NCBI GenBank assembly: GCA_017617655.1
Contig: JAFZVU010000083.1
Span: forward strand, 1 to 47,525
Source of the DNA: Bacteroidales bacterium
Lineage (GTDB): Bacteria > Bacteroidota > Bacteroidia > Bacteroidales > UBA932
DNA: 47,525 nucleotides
Direction: 5' to 3'
Below the pieces are notes generated by a model that made no database searches, had not been told where the DNA came from, and was given only the letters and a program-made list of their open reading frames with translations. The first letter of the stretch is position 1, and the number at the start of each line of letters is the position of its first letter. The position numbers and the translations under genes were made by a program. Positions 8,467 to 16,901 of this stretch are shown one piece after another.

Positions 8467-9092
8467 CAGAAAAAGAATATCTGAAGGCCCATTCGACACC
8501 GGCGTCTGAAGCCCTGCAGTGGATCGAGAGGCAGACCCATCTGCGCACCAGCCACGCCCGTATGCTCAGCGGGCACGAAGTGGGCAGCCTGCTGGCACTT
8601 ATTTCAAGGCTTGCAAGGCCGTCCAGCATACTGGAGCTGGGTGTATTCACGGGTTATTCCACAATCTGTCTGGCGGAAGGTCTCGCCGAAGGCGGCACTA
8701 TCCATGCCGTCGAGATCAACGACGAGCTGGAAGACCTCATCCTCGAGGGTTACGCCAAAGCCGGTATCGCCGACAAGGTGCAGCTGCATTTCGGAGATGC
8801 GAAAGACATTATCCCACAACTCGGCGGCAGCTTCGACCTGGTGTATATTGACGCCAACAAGAGAGAATATTGCGAGTATTACGAGCTGGTATTCGACAAG
8901 GTGGCTCCGGGAGGTCTGATCCTGGCCGACAATGTGCTCTGGGACGGCAAGGTGCTGCAGGAGCCGATGCCCCAGGACGCCCAGACCAGAGGCATAGCGG
9001 CGTTCAACGACATGGTGGCCGCAGATCCGAGGGTGGAAGTCTTCATTCTGCCCGTCCGGGACGGCCTCAGCGTCATTCGGAAACTGGCATGA
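8463..9092 (+). CDS. SAM-dependent O-methyltransferase, cation-dependent COMT-like family
   Basis: A 209-residue class I methyltransferase of the caffeoyl-CoA/catechol O-methyltransferase type (Methyltransf_3). The SAM-binding motif I is ILELGVFTGYSTICLAEGL. A motif II-like acidic residue is in IHAVEINDELE. The metal-binding Asp residues are in LVYIDANKREY and LADNVLWDGKV. The family transfers methyl groups to catechol-like hydroxyls; the natural substrate here is not known. It overlaps the M16 gene by 4 nt, and its last 20 bases overlap the 3' end of the convergent M23 peptidase gene. Confidence 0.9.
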   Translation: MTEKEYLKAHSTPASEALQWIERQTHLRTSHARMLSGHEVGSLLALISRLARPSSILELGVFTGYSTICLAEGLAEGGTIHAVEINDELEDLILEGYAKAGIADKVQLHFGDAKDIIPQLGGSFDLVYIDANKREYCEYYELVFDKVAPGGLILADNVLWDGKVLQEPMPQDAQTRGIAAFNDMVAADPRVEVFILPVRDGLSVIRKLA

Positions 9093-10344
9093 GCGGATCG
9101 ATCACCATCTGCTCATATATCCTGTAGATTTCTATAGAATCCCTCTTTGCAATAGACTGCGCCTTGGCAGCCTCGAATTCGGGCATCTTGTCGGCAGGCA
9201 CGGGGTCTGCCGGAGGTGAATCCATAGTCAGAGGGTTGATAGGCGTGCCGTTCTTCCATACGCGGAAGTCGAGGTGCGGACCGGTGGAGCTGCCGGTGGA
9301 GCCCACATAGCCTATCACCTGTCCCTGGGTCACCCTGGTACCGGCCTTTATGCCGGGGCCGTATTTCGAAAGATGCAGATAAGCAGTCTTATAAACTGAG
9401 TTGTGGGTGATGCGGACGGTGTTGCCGCCGGCGCCCTCATATCCTACCGAAGTCACCACTCCGTCTCCGATCGTCATCACCGGCGTTCCCTTCGGGGCCG
9501 CATAGTCCACTCCGGTGTGAGCCTTCACCTGATGGGTGATGGGATGCCTGCGGGCATACGAGAAGCCTGAGCTGATGCGGGAGTATGACAACGGAGCTTT
9601 CAGGAAAGCCTTGCGCATGCTTTCTCCGTTCTCGTTCCAGTATTTGTCGCCGCCTTCCTTGCCGTCGTCGTAGTAGTATGATTCGTATACCTTGCCGGCA
9701 TGCTTGAATGCCACGTAATAGACAGTTCCGATGTCCACGAACTTGCCTTCGCACTCGTACTCGTCATAAACAGCCTTGAAGGAATCTCCTTTCTGCAGTC
9801 CGAAGAAGTTGATGGTCCAGGCGTAGATGTCAGAGAGCTTCAGGGCCAGCAGAGGCGAAGCTCCGGCTGCCTGCACGTCGGCCCAGAGCGAATTCTGGAT
9901 CTCCACCTCGGTATATCTCGTATTGACGTCCATGTCCTTCTCCATGACTGAAGCGCCCAGGGTATCCTGGAGAGAGAAAACCACGCTCTTGCGGTCGGTT
10001 ATCTCATAGACCAGATATGCCAGGTTGCCGGTGGAGTCGAAGTAGGCATGGTAGTCACGGCCCACCTGCAGACCCCTCACGTCGAAGACATCTTTCGAAG
10101 CGTCGGCGAGCTGATAGGACTTCTGCTGGGGGACGCCGTAGCGGTCGAGTATTGTGGAGAACACATCACCCTTTCCCACCTTCCCCTCTTCGAGGGAATA
10201 CATGTCGACAGGTATCCCGTAGACATAAGTGTGGCCGTCGTCAAGGGCTGGCAAAAGGAGGTTAGTGTCGGTTTCTTCGGGGGTGTCTTTCGTGCCGCAG
10301 GCGGCAATCAGGAAGACTGTCAGGAGCAGGGCGATCTTTTTCAT
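9073..10344 (-). CDS. M23 family metallopeptidase, lipoprotein
   Basis: A 423-residue LytM/M23 peptidase that probably cuts peptidoglycan cross-links or acts as a divisome regulator. The signal peptide ends in a lipobox (LIAAC) with Cys16, so it is a lipoprotein. Residues 30-250 form the N-terminal OapA-like region usual in Bacteroidota members. The M23 domain (about 258-372) has His276 and Asp280 (HTGVD), His324 (YLHLSKYG) and the last motif His357-Leu-Asp359. Canonical enzymes have His-x-His there, so the second His is replaced by Asp, which may still bind zinc or may signal reduced activity. A TAACTTTG box ends 5 bp before the ATG. Confidence 0.92.
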   Translation of the reverse strand: MKKIALLLTVFLIAACGTKDTPEETDTNLLLPALDDGHTYVYGIPVDMYSLEEGKVGKGDVFSTILDRYGVPQQKSYQLADASKDVFDVRGLQVGRDYHAYFDSTGNLAYLVYEITDRKSVVFSLQDTLGASVMEKDMDVNTRYTEVEIQNSLWADVQAAGASPLLALKLSDIYAWTINFFGLQKGDSFKAVYDEYECEGKFVDIGTVYYVAFKHAGKVYESYYYDDGKEGGDKYWNENGESMRKAFLKAPLSYSRISSGFSYARRHPITHQVKAHTGVDYAAPKGTPVMTIGDGVVTSVGYEGAGGNTVRITHNSVYKTAYLHLSKYGPGIKAGTRVTQGQVIGYVGSTGSSTGPHLDFRVWKNGTPINPLTMDSPPADPVPADKMPEFEAAKAQSIAKRDSIEIYRIYEQMVIDPLMPVSE

Positions 10345-10349
10345 GTCAA

Positions 10350-10357
10350 CAAAGTTA
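10350..10357 (-). promoter_or_regulatory. Putative -7 box for the M23 lipoprotein gene, nearly leaderless
   Basis: TAACTTTG on the minus strand is a perfect TAnnTTTG match ending 5 bp before the ATG at 10344, divergent from the mraZ promoter. The predicted mRNA leader is a couple of nucleotides. No TTTG -33 box at the usual spacing. Confidence 0.5.
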
Positions 10358-10383
10358 GAAATTGTTGATAAATTCGTGTAAAA

Positions 10384-10411
10384 AAATGTAAGGCGATGGA
10401 AAGAAATGTAA
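10384..10411. promoter_or_regulatory. Direct repeat upstream of mraZ, possible operator
   Basis: AAATGTAA occurs twice, at 10384-10391 and 10404-10411, exactly 20 bp apart, so both copies face the same side of the helix. They lie just upstream of the mraZ -7 box. MraZ represses its own operon in E. coli and mollicutes by binding short direct repeats in this location. The sequence is not the E. coli TGGGN box, so this is a positional inference. Confidence 0.25.
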
Positions 10412-10421
10412 AATTTTTATA

Positions 10422-10429
10422 TACTTTTG
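10422..10429 (+). promoter_or_regulatory. Putative -7 box for the mraZ-dcw operon
   Basis: TACTTTTG matches TAnnTTTG, 27 bp before the mraZ ATG, predicting a leader of roughly 24 nt. No clear TTTG -33 box. This is the best candidate for the main promoter of the long dcw run. Confidence 0.5.
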
Positions 10430-10456
10430 CATAACACATTACTCATTATATTGTTC

Positions 10457-10903
10457 ATGGCTAGTTTTATCGGCGAATACAAGGCGAAAGTTGACGACAG
10501 GGGGAGGTTGGTTTTCCCCTCTGCGTTCAAGGAACTTTGCGCCGAGACCCTCAAACAGGGGTTCGTCGTTAAAAAGAGTCTGTTTGCTGATTGTCTTGAG
10601 ATGTTCGCGTATTCCGAATGGGAACGCGACTCTCAAGAGGTCAGAAGCCGCCTGAATCTGTTCAACCCGGAGCATGACCGTTTCTGGAGGAATTATATGC
10701 GCGACCGCGCACTTGTCGTCCCTGACGAGCAATACGGGCGCATCAGCATTCCCAAAGAACTTCTCAATTCCGTAGGGATCAACAAAGAAGTGGTTTTCGC
10801 GGGGAAAGATTTCAAGATTGAGATTTGGGCCAAGGAAAAGATCGAGGCCGGAAAGATATCCGAGAGCGACTTTGTCGATCTGGCCCAGAAACTACTCGGT
10901 TAG
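10457..10903 (+). CDS. mraZ: Transcriptional regulator MraZ
   Basis: A 148-residue DNA-binding protein with two tandem SpoVT-AbrB repeats, the first gene of the division and cell-wall cluster and usually its repressor. Repeat 1 is GEYKAKVDDRGRLVFPSAFKE (about 6-26, DxxxR signature with Asp13/Arg17) and repeat 2 starts at DEQYGRISIPKELL. The ATG at 10457 gives the conserved N-terminus MASFIGEY; a TTG 10 codons upstream only adds residues not seen in the family and lies in the promoter. It is 16 bp before rsmH. Two direct repeats upstream may be its operator. Confidence 0.93.
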   Translation: MASFIGEYKAKVDDRGRLVFPSAFKELCAETLKQGFVVKKSLFADCLEMFAYSEWERDSQEVRSRLNLFNPEHDRFWRNYMRDRALVVPDEQYGRISIPKELLNSVGINKEVVFAGKDFKIEIWAKEKIEAGKISESDFVDLAQKLLG

Positions 10904-10919
10904 CATAAGGGAGGCAGAT

Positions 10920-11792
10920 ATGTCCGTCTATCATACACCGGTTCTGTTGCAGGAGAGTGTATCGGCCCTCCATATAAATCCCTCCGGTGTATATGTGGAC
11001 GCCACCTTCGGCGGAGGCGGGCACAGCGCAGCGATATTGGAGCAGCTTGGAGCGGACGGCAGGCTGATAGTTATAGACAGGGACGAAGACGCTCTGGCCA
11101 ACGTCCCGGACGACAAGAGGGTGACTGCTGTTCACGGCAACTTCCGTTTCATCCACAACTACGTCCGTTACGAAGGTTACGACGGAGTTGACGGAATCCT
11201 GGCCGACCTCGGGGTGTCTTCCCACCAGTTCGACACCGAAGAGCGAGGCTTTTCGTTCAGGTTCGATTCAGACCTCGACATGAGGATGAACCCGAAGGCT
11301 GAAAAAGACGCACAACATGTATTGAATAGTTATAGTTGCGAAGACCTGGAACGCATATTCCGGGTTTACGGGGAAGTAGAGGGAAGCAGGAAGGCGGCCG
11401 AGCTGATCTGCCGCCGCAGAGAGACCTCCCCCATCCGCACGACCTCGGAACTGGGCAGCGCCCTCGAGCCGGTACTGCCCAAGTTCTCCGAGCACAAAGC
11501 GCTGGCAAAGATATACCAGGCACTGCGCATCGAAGTAAACGACGAAATGGCCTCTCTCGAGAAATTCATGCCGATGGCCGTCAAGTCGCTCAACAAAGGC
11601 GGAATACTTGCGGTCATAACCTACCACTCTCTGGAAGACCGCATAGTGAAGAACGCCATAAGGGATGAAATAGCTGCCGGCACGCTGGAGAAGGCTGTGC
11701 GCAAGCCCATCGTCCCTTCTGAAGAAGAGATATCACAGAACACCCGCGCCCGCAGCGCCAAGCTGAGGGTCGCCAGAAGAACTGAAGACTGA
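10920..11792 (+). CDS. rsmH: 16S rRNA (cytosine1402-N4)-methyltransferase RsmH
   Basis: A 290-residue RsmH (MraW), which methylates N4 of C1402 in the 16S rRNA P site using SAM. The start ATG at 10920 gives the conserved MSVYHTPVLLQESV and has a GGGAGG stretch a few bases upstream, one of the rare Shine-Dalgarno-like sites here. The SAM motif VYVDATFGGGGHSAAIL is at about 23-39. The family block GILADLGVSSHQFD and the C-terminal blocks ITYHSLEDRIVKN and NTRARSAKLRVARR are present. It follows mraZ as in most bacteria and ends 3 bp before ftsL. Confidence 0.96.
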   Translation: MSVYHTPVLLQESVSALHINPSGVYVDATFGGGGHSAAILEQLGADGRLIVIDRDEDALANVPDDKRVTAVHGNFRFIHNYVRYEGYDGVDGILADLGVSSHQFDTEERGFSFRFDSDLDMRMNPKAEKDAQHVLNSYSCEDLERIFRVYGEVEGSRKAAELICRRRETSPIRTTSELGSALEPVLPKFSEHKALAKIYQALRIEVNDEMASLEKFMPMAVKSLNKGGILAVITYHSLEDRIVKNAIRDEIAAGTLEKAVRKPIVPSEEEISQNTRARSAKLRVARRTED

Positions 11793-11795
11793 CAG

Positions 11796-12140
11796 ATGCC
11801 GAAAGCGAAAGCCATATTGTCCAACATTATCGATGTCGTCAGCGGTGACATAATCACCAAGAAGGGCATAGACAAGAAGCTTCCTTTCATCATCTATATC
11901 TTCTTCCTCATAATCCTCTACATAATCTGGGGCCTCATGGTGGAAGACAAGATGACTGTAATCAGGGACAACGAGAAAGAGATCGAGACCCTGAAGATTG
12001 AATATTACCAGAAGGAACTGACTCTAACCGGCCTCAACCAGAAGAGCAAGGTGGAGAACCTCCTTCTGCAGAACGGTGTCACAGATTTGAAAGCCCCCGA
12101 GGATCCGCCCAGGAGGATATTGGTAAAAGATGCGAAATAA
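11796..12140 (+). CDS. ftsL: FtsL-like divisome protein
   Basis: A 114-residue bitopic membrane protein in the position of ftsL, between rsmH and ftsI. A cytoplasmic N-terminus of about 28 residues precedes one membrane helix (about 30-50, FIIYIFFLIILYIIWGLMV). A charged helix likely to form a coiled coil follows (DNEKEIETLKIEYYQKELTLTGLNQKSKVENLL). This is the layout of FtsL, which joins FtsQ and FtsB to activate the septal synthase FtsW-FtsI. The Bacteroidota FtsL is diverged, so the name rests on place and topology. It overlaps ftsI by 11 nt. Confidence 0.82.
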   Translation: MPKAKAILSNIIDVVSGDIITKKGIDKKLPFIIYIFFLIILYIIWGLMVEDKMTVIRDNEKEIETLKIEYYQKELTLTGLNQKSKVENLLLQNGVTDLKAPEDPPRRILVKDAK

Positions 12141-14142
12141 CATTGTCAGAATAGGACTCGTGTATTTCATCTTCTTCCTCATAGCTCTCGTAGCCGTGGG
12201 GAGGATGATACAGCTGCAGTTCTTCGACAAGAGCGTCAGGGACAACAAATACCACATCAAGGTGACCCGCGTCGACGTCACTGAAGCCATGCGCGGCAGC
12301 ATCCTCGCCGCCGACGGAAGGTATCTGGCCTTCTCTACTCCCGAGTATGACATAGGCATGGACTTCTCAGTGCCTAGCGACACTCTTTACGACAACAACA
12401 TCGAAGCCCTCGCCGAAATCCTCGCCAGCAGGTTCAAGGAGCGCACCAAGGCGGAATACATGAATCTCTTCAAGACCTGCCGCACCCAGAAGCGCTACCA
12501 CAAGCTGCTCCAGCATCCCGTCGACTATTCGACAATGATGGAAATCAGCCAGTACCCCATCCTCAACAAGGGACAGCGCTACAGAGGCTTCAAGGTCGAC
12601 AAGGTAGACCACAGGGAATATCCCTACGGCACGCTGGCTTTCCGCACCCTGGGCCACCTCAAGAGCAACCGCGAAAAACCGAGGGTAGGCGTCGAGGCTG
12701 CGCTTGATTCTGTTCTGAGAGGAAAGGACGGCAGCCGCCCGATGCGCCTCATAGAGCACAACGAGTGGATTCCTGACGTAGAAGAGGTGGAGATTCCTCC
12801 GCAGGACGGCCTTGACGTGCAGGTTACCCTCGACGTCAACATACAGGACATAGCCGAGAAGGCGCTGCTCCGCAGGATCGCAGGTGAGAGCGACCTCGAG
12901 GCCGGCTGCGCCATAGTGATGGAAGTTGCTACCGGCGAGATACGCGCCATGGTAAACATGGAGAAGCGTCCCGACGGTCAGTTCACCGAAACATACAACT
13001 ACGCCATAGGCCGCACCGGCGAGCCCGGCTCGGTATTCAAGGCGGTCACCCTCACCACTGCGCTCGAAGACGGGCTCATCACCCTCGACACCCAGCAGAG
13101 GGCCGACGTGCTCTGGCATTACGACAAGGCCAACCGCACTTTCGAGGACACCTACCTGCGCAACTATTCCACCATCACAGTGCGCAAGGGTCTGGAAATC
13201 TCGTCCAACAACGTGTTCCGCCGCATAGCCGCTGAATACTACGGCAACGACCCCCAGTCTTTCGTCGACAAGATCAACAACGACCGCAAGGTTACATACA
13301 ACTACGAATTCGACATCCCCGGCATGGGCAAGGCTACGGTTCGCAGCCCTCAGGACAAGCTGTGGAGCTATTCCGACCTGCCCCAGATCGGAATGGGCTA
13401 TGCCGTCGAGCTGACTCCCCTGCACATAATCACATACTACAACGCCATCGCCAACGGAGGTGTGATGGTGAAACCCCATCTCTACAAGAATCTCCAGCAG
13501 GACGGCAAGATAGTGAAGGAATTCCCCGTCGAGACCATAGGAAGGATATGCTCCCCCGCAGTGGCTGACACCGTCAAGGCCGCCCTTCGCGGCGTAGTGA
13601 TCGGCAAGAACGGCACCGCCAGGACAGCCATGCAGAACTGCAAGGTGGCCGTGGCCGGCACGACCGGCACGGCGCGCGTGTCTCTGCCGAGCGGCGGATA
13701 TATGGACCATGCCGGCCGCAAGAAACATCAGGGCTCGTTCGTCGGCTTCTTCCCTTACGAGAATCCCAAATACTCGGTTATCGTAGTGGTCTGGTCAAGG
13801 CTGGCCAACAAGAACTTCTACGGCGGAACCTGGGGAGGTCCCGTGGCATGCGAGATAGCAAACAACATCTACGCATCCAGCCCCCAGTGGAACGAGCAGC
13901 TGGAGGAAGGCAGGACGATGCCCGCCCTGGAAGCATACACAGAGCAGAATGCCGCAAATGACACATTGCTGGGCGTGCCCGACGTAATCGGGATGGGTCT
14001 TCGCGACGCCATCTACGCCCTCGAAAGCAAGGGATATTCCGTAAAGAGCAGCGGCCACGGCAGCGTCGTAAGACAGGAGCCCGGCGCCGGCGCACTGATA
14101 GATAATGACAAACAGGCTGTTACCATAGTATTGAACGACTGA
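12130..14142 (+). CDS. ftsI: Septal peptidoglycan transpeptidase FtsI (class B PBP) with PASTA domain
   Basis: A 670-residue class B penicillin-binding protein that cross-links septal peptidoglycan with FtsW. A short N-terminus and one TM helix (about 7-26) precede the PBP dimer domain (about 50-230) and the transpeptidase domain. The nucleophile motif is Ser301-Val-Phe-Lys304 and the second motif Ser358-Ser-Asn360. The third motif, normally Lys-Thr-Gly, reads Thr511-Thr512-Gly513 (VAVAGTTGTARV); codon 511 is ACG where AAG would give Lys. A C-terminal PASTA domain (about 612-669, VPDVIGMGLRDAIYALESKG) is typical of Bacteroidota FtsI. It overlaps ftsL by 11 nt and ends 2 bp before murE. Confidence 0.94.
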   Translation: MRNNIVRIGLVYFIFFLIALVAVGRMIQLQFFDKSVRDNKYHIKVTRVDVTEAMRGSILAADGRYLAFSTPEYDIGMDFSVPSDTLYDNNIEALAEILASRFKERTKAEYMNLFKTCRTQKRYHKLLQHPVDYSTMMEISQYPILNKGQRYRGFKVDKVDHREYPYGTLAFRTLGHLKSNREKPRVGVEAALDSVLRGKDGSRPMRLIEHNEWIPDVEEVEIPPQDGLDVQVTLDVNIQDIAEKALLRRIAGESDLEAGCAIVMEVATGEIRAMVNMEKRPDGQFTETYNYAIGRTGEPGSVFKAVTLTTALEDGLITLDTQQRADVLWHYDKANRTFEDTYLRNYSTITVRKGLEISSNNVFRRIAAEYYGNDPQSFVDKINNDRKVTYNYEFDIPGMGKATVRSPQDKLWSYSDLPQIGMGYAVELTPLHIITYYNAIANGGVMVKPHLYKNLQQDGKIVKEFPVETIGRICSPAVADTVKAALRGVVIGKNGTARTAMQNCKVAVAGTTGTARVSLPSGGYMDHAGRKKHQGSFVGFFPYENPKYSVIVVVWSRLANKNFYGGTWGGPVACEIANNIYASSPQWNEQLEEGRTMPALEAYTEQNAANDTLLGVPDVIGMGLRDAIYALESKGYSVKSSGHGSVVRQEPGAGALIDNDKQAVTIVLND

Positions 14143-14144
14143 CC

Positions 14145-15602
14145 ATGAAACTGGAAAAACTACTAGCAAACCTCACGATCTGCGAACACACTCCGCAGCT
14201 CGACGCTGAGATAAAAGACATCTGCTTTGATTCCCGCAAATGCACTCCGGGCTCACTGTTCGTAGCCGTGGACGGCAATCTGTCTGACGGGCACAAGTAT
14301 ATAGCAAAGGCGGTTGAGAACGGCGCCGTTGCAGTAGTTTACCAGAATCCGGATTACGATGGAAAGATTGAAGTTCCGGCCGTGCGTGTAGTCGACTCCA
14401 GGTCTGCCCTCGCACTGATGGCATCTACATTCTACGACAATCCTTCGACGAAACTCACCCTGGTGGGAGTGACCGGCACCAACGGCAAGACCACTACCGC
14501 CACCCTGCTCTACGAGCTCTTCACCCAGCTCGGCTACCACTGCGGCCTGCTCTCTACCATAGTGAACTATATCGGCCGCAAGCAGTATCCCGCCGACCAC
14601 ACCACCCCCGACCCTCTGGAGCTGAACGGCCTGCTGGCCGAAATGGTGGACAGCGGCTGCCAGTACTGCTTCATGGAGGTCAGCTCGCACTCCATCGACC
14701 AGGAGCGCATCGCCGGCCTGAACTTCGCCGGAGGCATATTCTCGAACATTACCCACGACCATCTGGATTACCATAAGACATTCGACAACTATCTGCGCTG
14801 CAAGAAGAAGTTCTTCGACAATCTGCCTGCCGGAGCCTTCGCGCTGGTCAACATTGACGACCGCAACGGCAGCGTGATGGTCCAGAACACCGCCGCACGC
14901 GTATATACTTACTCCTGCGGCTCTATGGCCGACTTCAGATGCAGGATAATGGACCAGACCATGGAGGGCATGCTGCTGAAGATGGATGACACCCAGCTGT
15001 GGACCATGTTCATCGGCGCCCACAACGCCCACAACCTGCTTGCAGTCTACGGCACAGCAATGCTGCTGGGGGCCGACAAGGACGAAGTCCTGACAATCAT
15101 GAGCAAGCTCAGGGCTGTCAACGGCAGGCTGGAATATCTGCGCGGCGGCAACAACGTCACCGCCGTGGTTGACTACGCCCACACCCCCGACGCCCTGGAG
15201 AACGTGCTGAAGACCCTCAGGGAGACCGCCAAGGGTGAATACCTGATATGCGTGTTCGGCTGCGGCGGAGACCGCGACAAGACCAAGCGTCCCGAGATGG
15301 GCGCCATCGCCGGCAAATATGCCGACAGGGTCGTGGTGACCAGCGACAACCCTCGCCACGAAGATCCTCTGGCCATCATGGCCGACATCAAGGCCGGAAT
15401 GGACACTAAGACCAGAGCCAAATCGGTATTCATAGCCGACCGCAGGGAAGCCATCCGCTCCGCCATCATGTTCGCCCCGGAAGGAGGCGTCGTGCTGGTA
15501 GCCGGCAAGGGCCATGAGGACTACCTCATAATAGGCGACGAGAAGCTGCATTTTGACGACAAAGAAGTTATAGCTGAAATATTTGACGAACTGAAACACT
15601 AA
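14145..15602 (+). CDS. murE: UDP-MurNAc-L-Ala-D-Glu:meso-diaminopimelate ligase MurE
   Basis: A 485-residue Mur ligase that adds the third amino acid of the peptidoglycan stem peptide, using ATP in the cytoplasm. Three domains are expected; the ATP loop GTNGKT is at 111-116. The substrate-selecting motif is Asp401-Asn-Pro-Arg404 (TSDNPRHEDP), the sequence of meso-diaminopimelate-specific enzymes rather than lysine-specific ones, so this organism should make DAP-type peptidoglycan. The carbamylated-lysine region and the C-terminal block VLVAGKGHEDY are present. It lies between ftsI (2 bp) and mraY (13 bp). Confidence 0.96.
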   Translation: MKLEKLLANLTICEHTPQLDAEIKDICFDSRKCTPGSLFVAVDGNLSDGHKYIAKAVENGAVAVVYQNPDYDGKIEVPAVRVVDSRSALALMASTFYDNPSTKLTLVGVTGTNGKTTTATLLYELFTQLGYHCGLLSTIVNYIGRKQYPADHTTPDPLELNGLLAEMVDSGCQYCFMEVSSHSIDQERIAGLNFAGGIFSNITHDHLDYHKTFDNYLRCKKKFFDNLPAGAFALVNIDDRNGSVMVQNTAARVYTYSCGSMADFRCRIMDQTMEGMLLKMDDTQLWTMFIGAHNAHNLLAVYGTAMLLGADKDEVLTIMSKLRAVNGRLEYLRGGNNVTAVVDYAHTPDALENVLKTLRETAKGEYLICVFGCGGDRDKTKRPEMGAIAGKYADRVVVTSDNPRHEDPLAIMADIKAGMDTKTRAKSVFIADRREAIRSAIMFAPEGGVVLVAGKGHEDYLIIGDEKLHFDDKEVIAEIFDELKH

Positions 15603-15615
15603 ACCACGGCAGACA

Positions 15616-16896
15616 ATGCTTTACCACCTTTTTGAATTTCTCAGGGAACAAGGAACCCATTTTCCGGGAATCGGACTGATGCAGTACATTTCCGTGAGGG
15701 GCATCTTCGGCACCATCACGGCCATCCTCATCGCCCTCTTCGCCGGAAAGAAGACAATCGCCCTGCTGCAGAAGAAGCAGATCGGCGAAGAGATCCGCAA
15801 TCTCGGCCTCGAAGGCCAGCTGGCAAAGAAAGGCACTCCCACGATGGGCGGAGTCATAATAATAGTGTCGCTGCTGATCCCCATCCTTCTTTTCGGAGAC
15901 CTGACGAACACCAACACCCTGCTGCTGATCTTCACCACGGTATGGCTCGGATTCCTCGGATTCATGGACGATTATATAAAGGTATTCAAGCATAACAAGG
16001 ACGGCCTCAACGGCAGAGTCAAGATTGCCGGACAGGTGATCCTTGGACTGGTGGTAGGTCTTGCGCTCTGCTTCGACGAGAGCCTGGCCTTCAGGGAGGG
16101 CAATGCCGTCAAAGCGCCCGAGGCTGCCGTACAGACCATCGACGAAGTCCCCGCCGTCGAATCATCGGATGCCTTCGAATCGAATGCAATCATGACGACT
16201 ATCCCCTTCGTCAAGAACAATGAATTCAACTATGCATGGCTCAGCCCCTTCAAGGGGAAGGTAGGAGATATCTTCACCAAGATACTTTACATCCTGGTCA
16301 TCATTTTCATCATAACCGGATGTTCCAACGGGTCCAACCTCACGGACGGAATGGACGGTCTGGCCACCGGAGTCTGCGCCATAGTCGGAGTCACCCTGGG
16401 CATACTGGCCTACGTCTCCGGCCACGTGGGATACGCGGACTATTTCAATATAATGTACATGGAGAACAGCGGTGACATAGCCGTGTTCATGATGACGCTG
16501 GTGGGAGCGCTGCTCGGCTTCCTGTGGTACAATTCCTACCCTGCCCAGGTATTCATGGGCGACACCGGAAGCCTCACCCTGGGCGGCATCATCGGCGTCT
16601 GCGCCGTGCTAATCCGCAAGGAGCTGCTGCTCCCCATCCTCTGCGGCATCTTCCTGGTCGAGAGCCTGTCGGTCATCATCCAGAGATACTACTTCAAATA
16701 CACGAAGAAAAAATACGGTGCGGGACGCAGGATTTTCAAGATGGCTCCTCTGCACCACCACTTCCAGAAAGAAAACGTTGAAGCTGCCATAAAGAAACCG
16801 GTAATCGCGCATCCCGAAGCCAAGATTGTGATGCGTTTCTACATCGTGTCGATAATGCTGGCAGTTCTTACAATAATCACCCTTAAAATCAGGTAG
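15616..16896 (+). CDS. mraY: Phospho-N-acetylmuramoyl-pentapeptide transferase MraY
   Basis: A 426-residue integral membrane enzyme that transfers phospho-MurNAc-pentapeptide to undecaprenyl phosphate, giving lipid I. About ten hydrophobic segments are visible. The catalytic acidic pair is in GFMDDYIKVF, the third catalytic region in NLTDGMDGLATG, and the conserved histidines in APLHHHFQ. Between about 155 and 205 there is a hydrophilic insert rich in Glu and Ala (AVQTIDEVPAVESSDAFES) that makes it longer than E. coli MraY (360) and is common in Bacteroidota. It ends 5 bp before murD. Confidence 0.96.
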   Translation: MLYHLFEFLREQGTHFPGIGLMQYISVRGIFGTITAILIALFAGKKTIALLQKKQIGEEIRNLGLEGQLAKKGTPTMGGVIIIVSLLIPILLFGDLTNTNTLLLIFTTVWLGFLGFMDDYIKVFKHNKDGLNGRVKIAGQVILGLVVGLALCFDESLAFREGNAVKAPEAAVQTIDEVPAVESSDAFESNAIMTTIPFVKNNEFNYAWLSPFKGKVGDIFTKILYILVIIFIITGCSNGSNLTDGMDGLATGVCAIVGVTLGILAYVSGHVGYADYFNIMYMENSGDIAVFMMTLVGALLGFLWYNSYPAQVFMGDTGSLTLGGIIGVCAVLIRKELLLPILCGIFLVESLSVIIQRYYFKYTKKKYGAGRRIFKMAPLHHHFQKENVEAAIKKPVIAHPEAKIVMRFYIVSIMLAVLTIITLKIR

Positions 16897-16901
16897 ACGA
16901 T

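Noticed and set aside
14253..15599. Long open frame antisense to murE, and similar ones in ftsI, murD, infB, lpxC
   Set aside because: Same shadow pattern with no domain and no promoter or start context.
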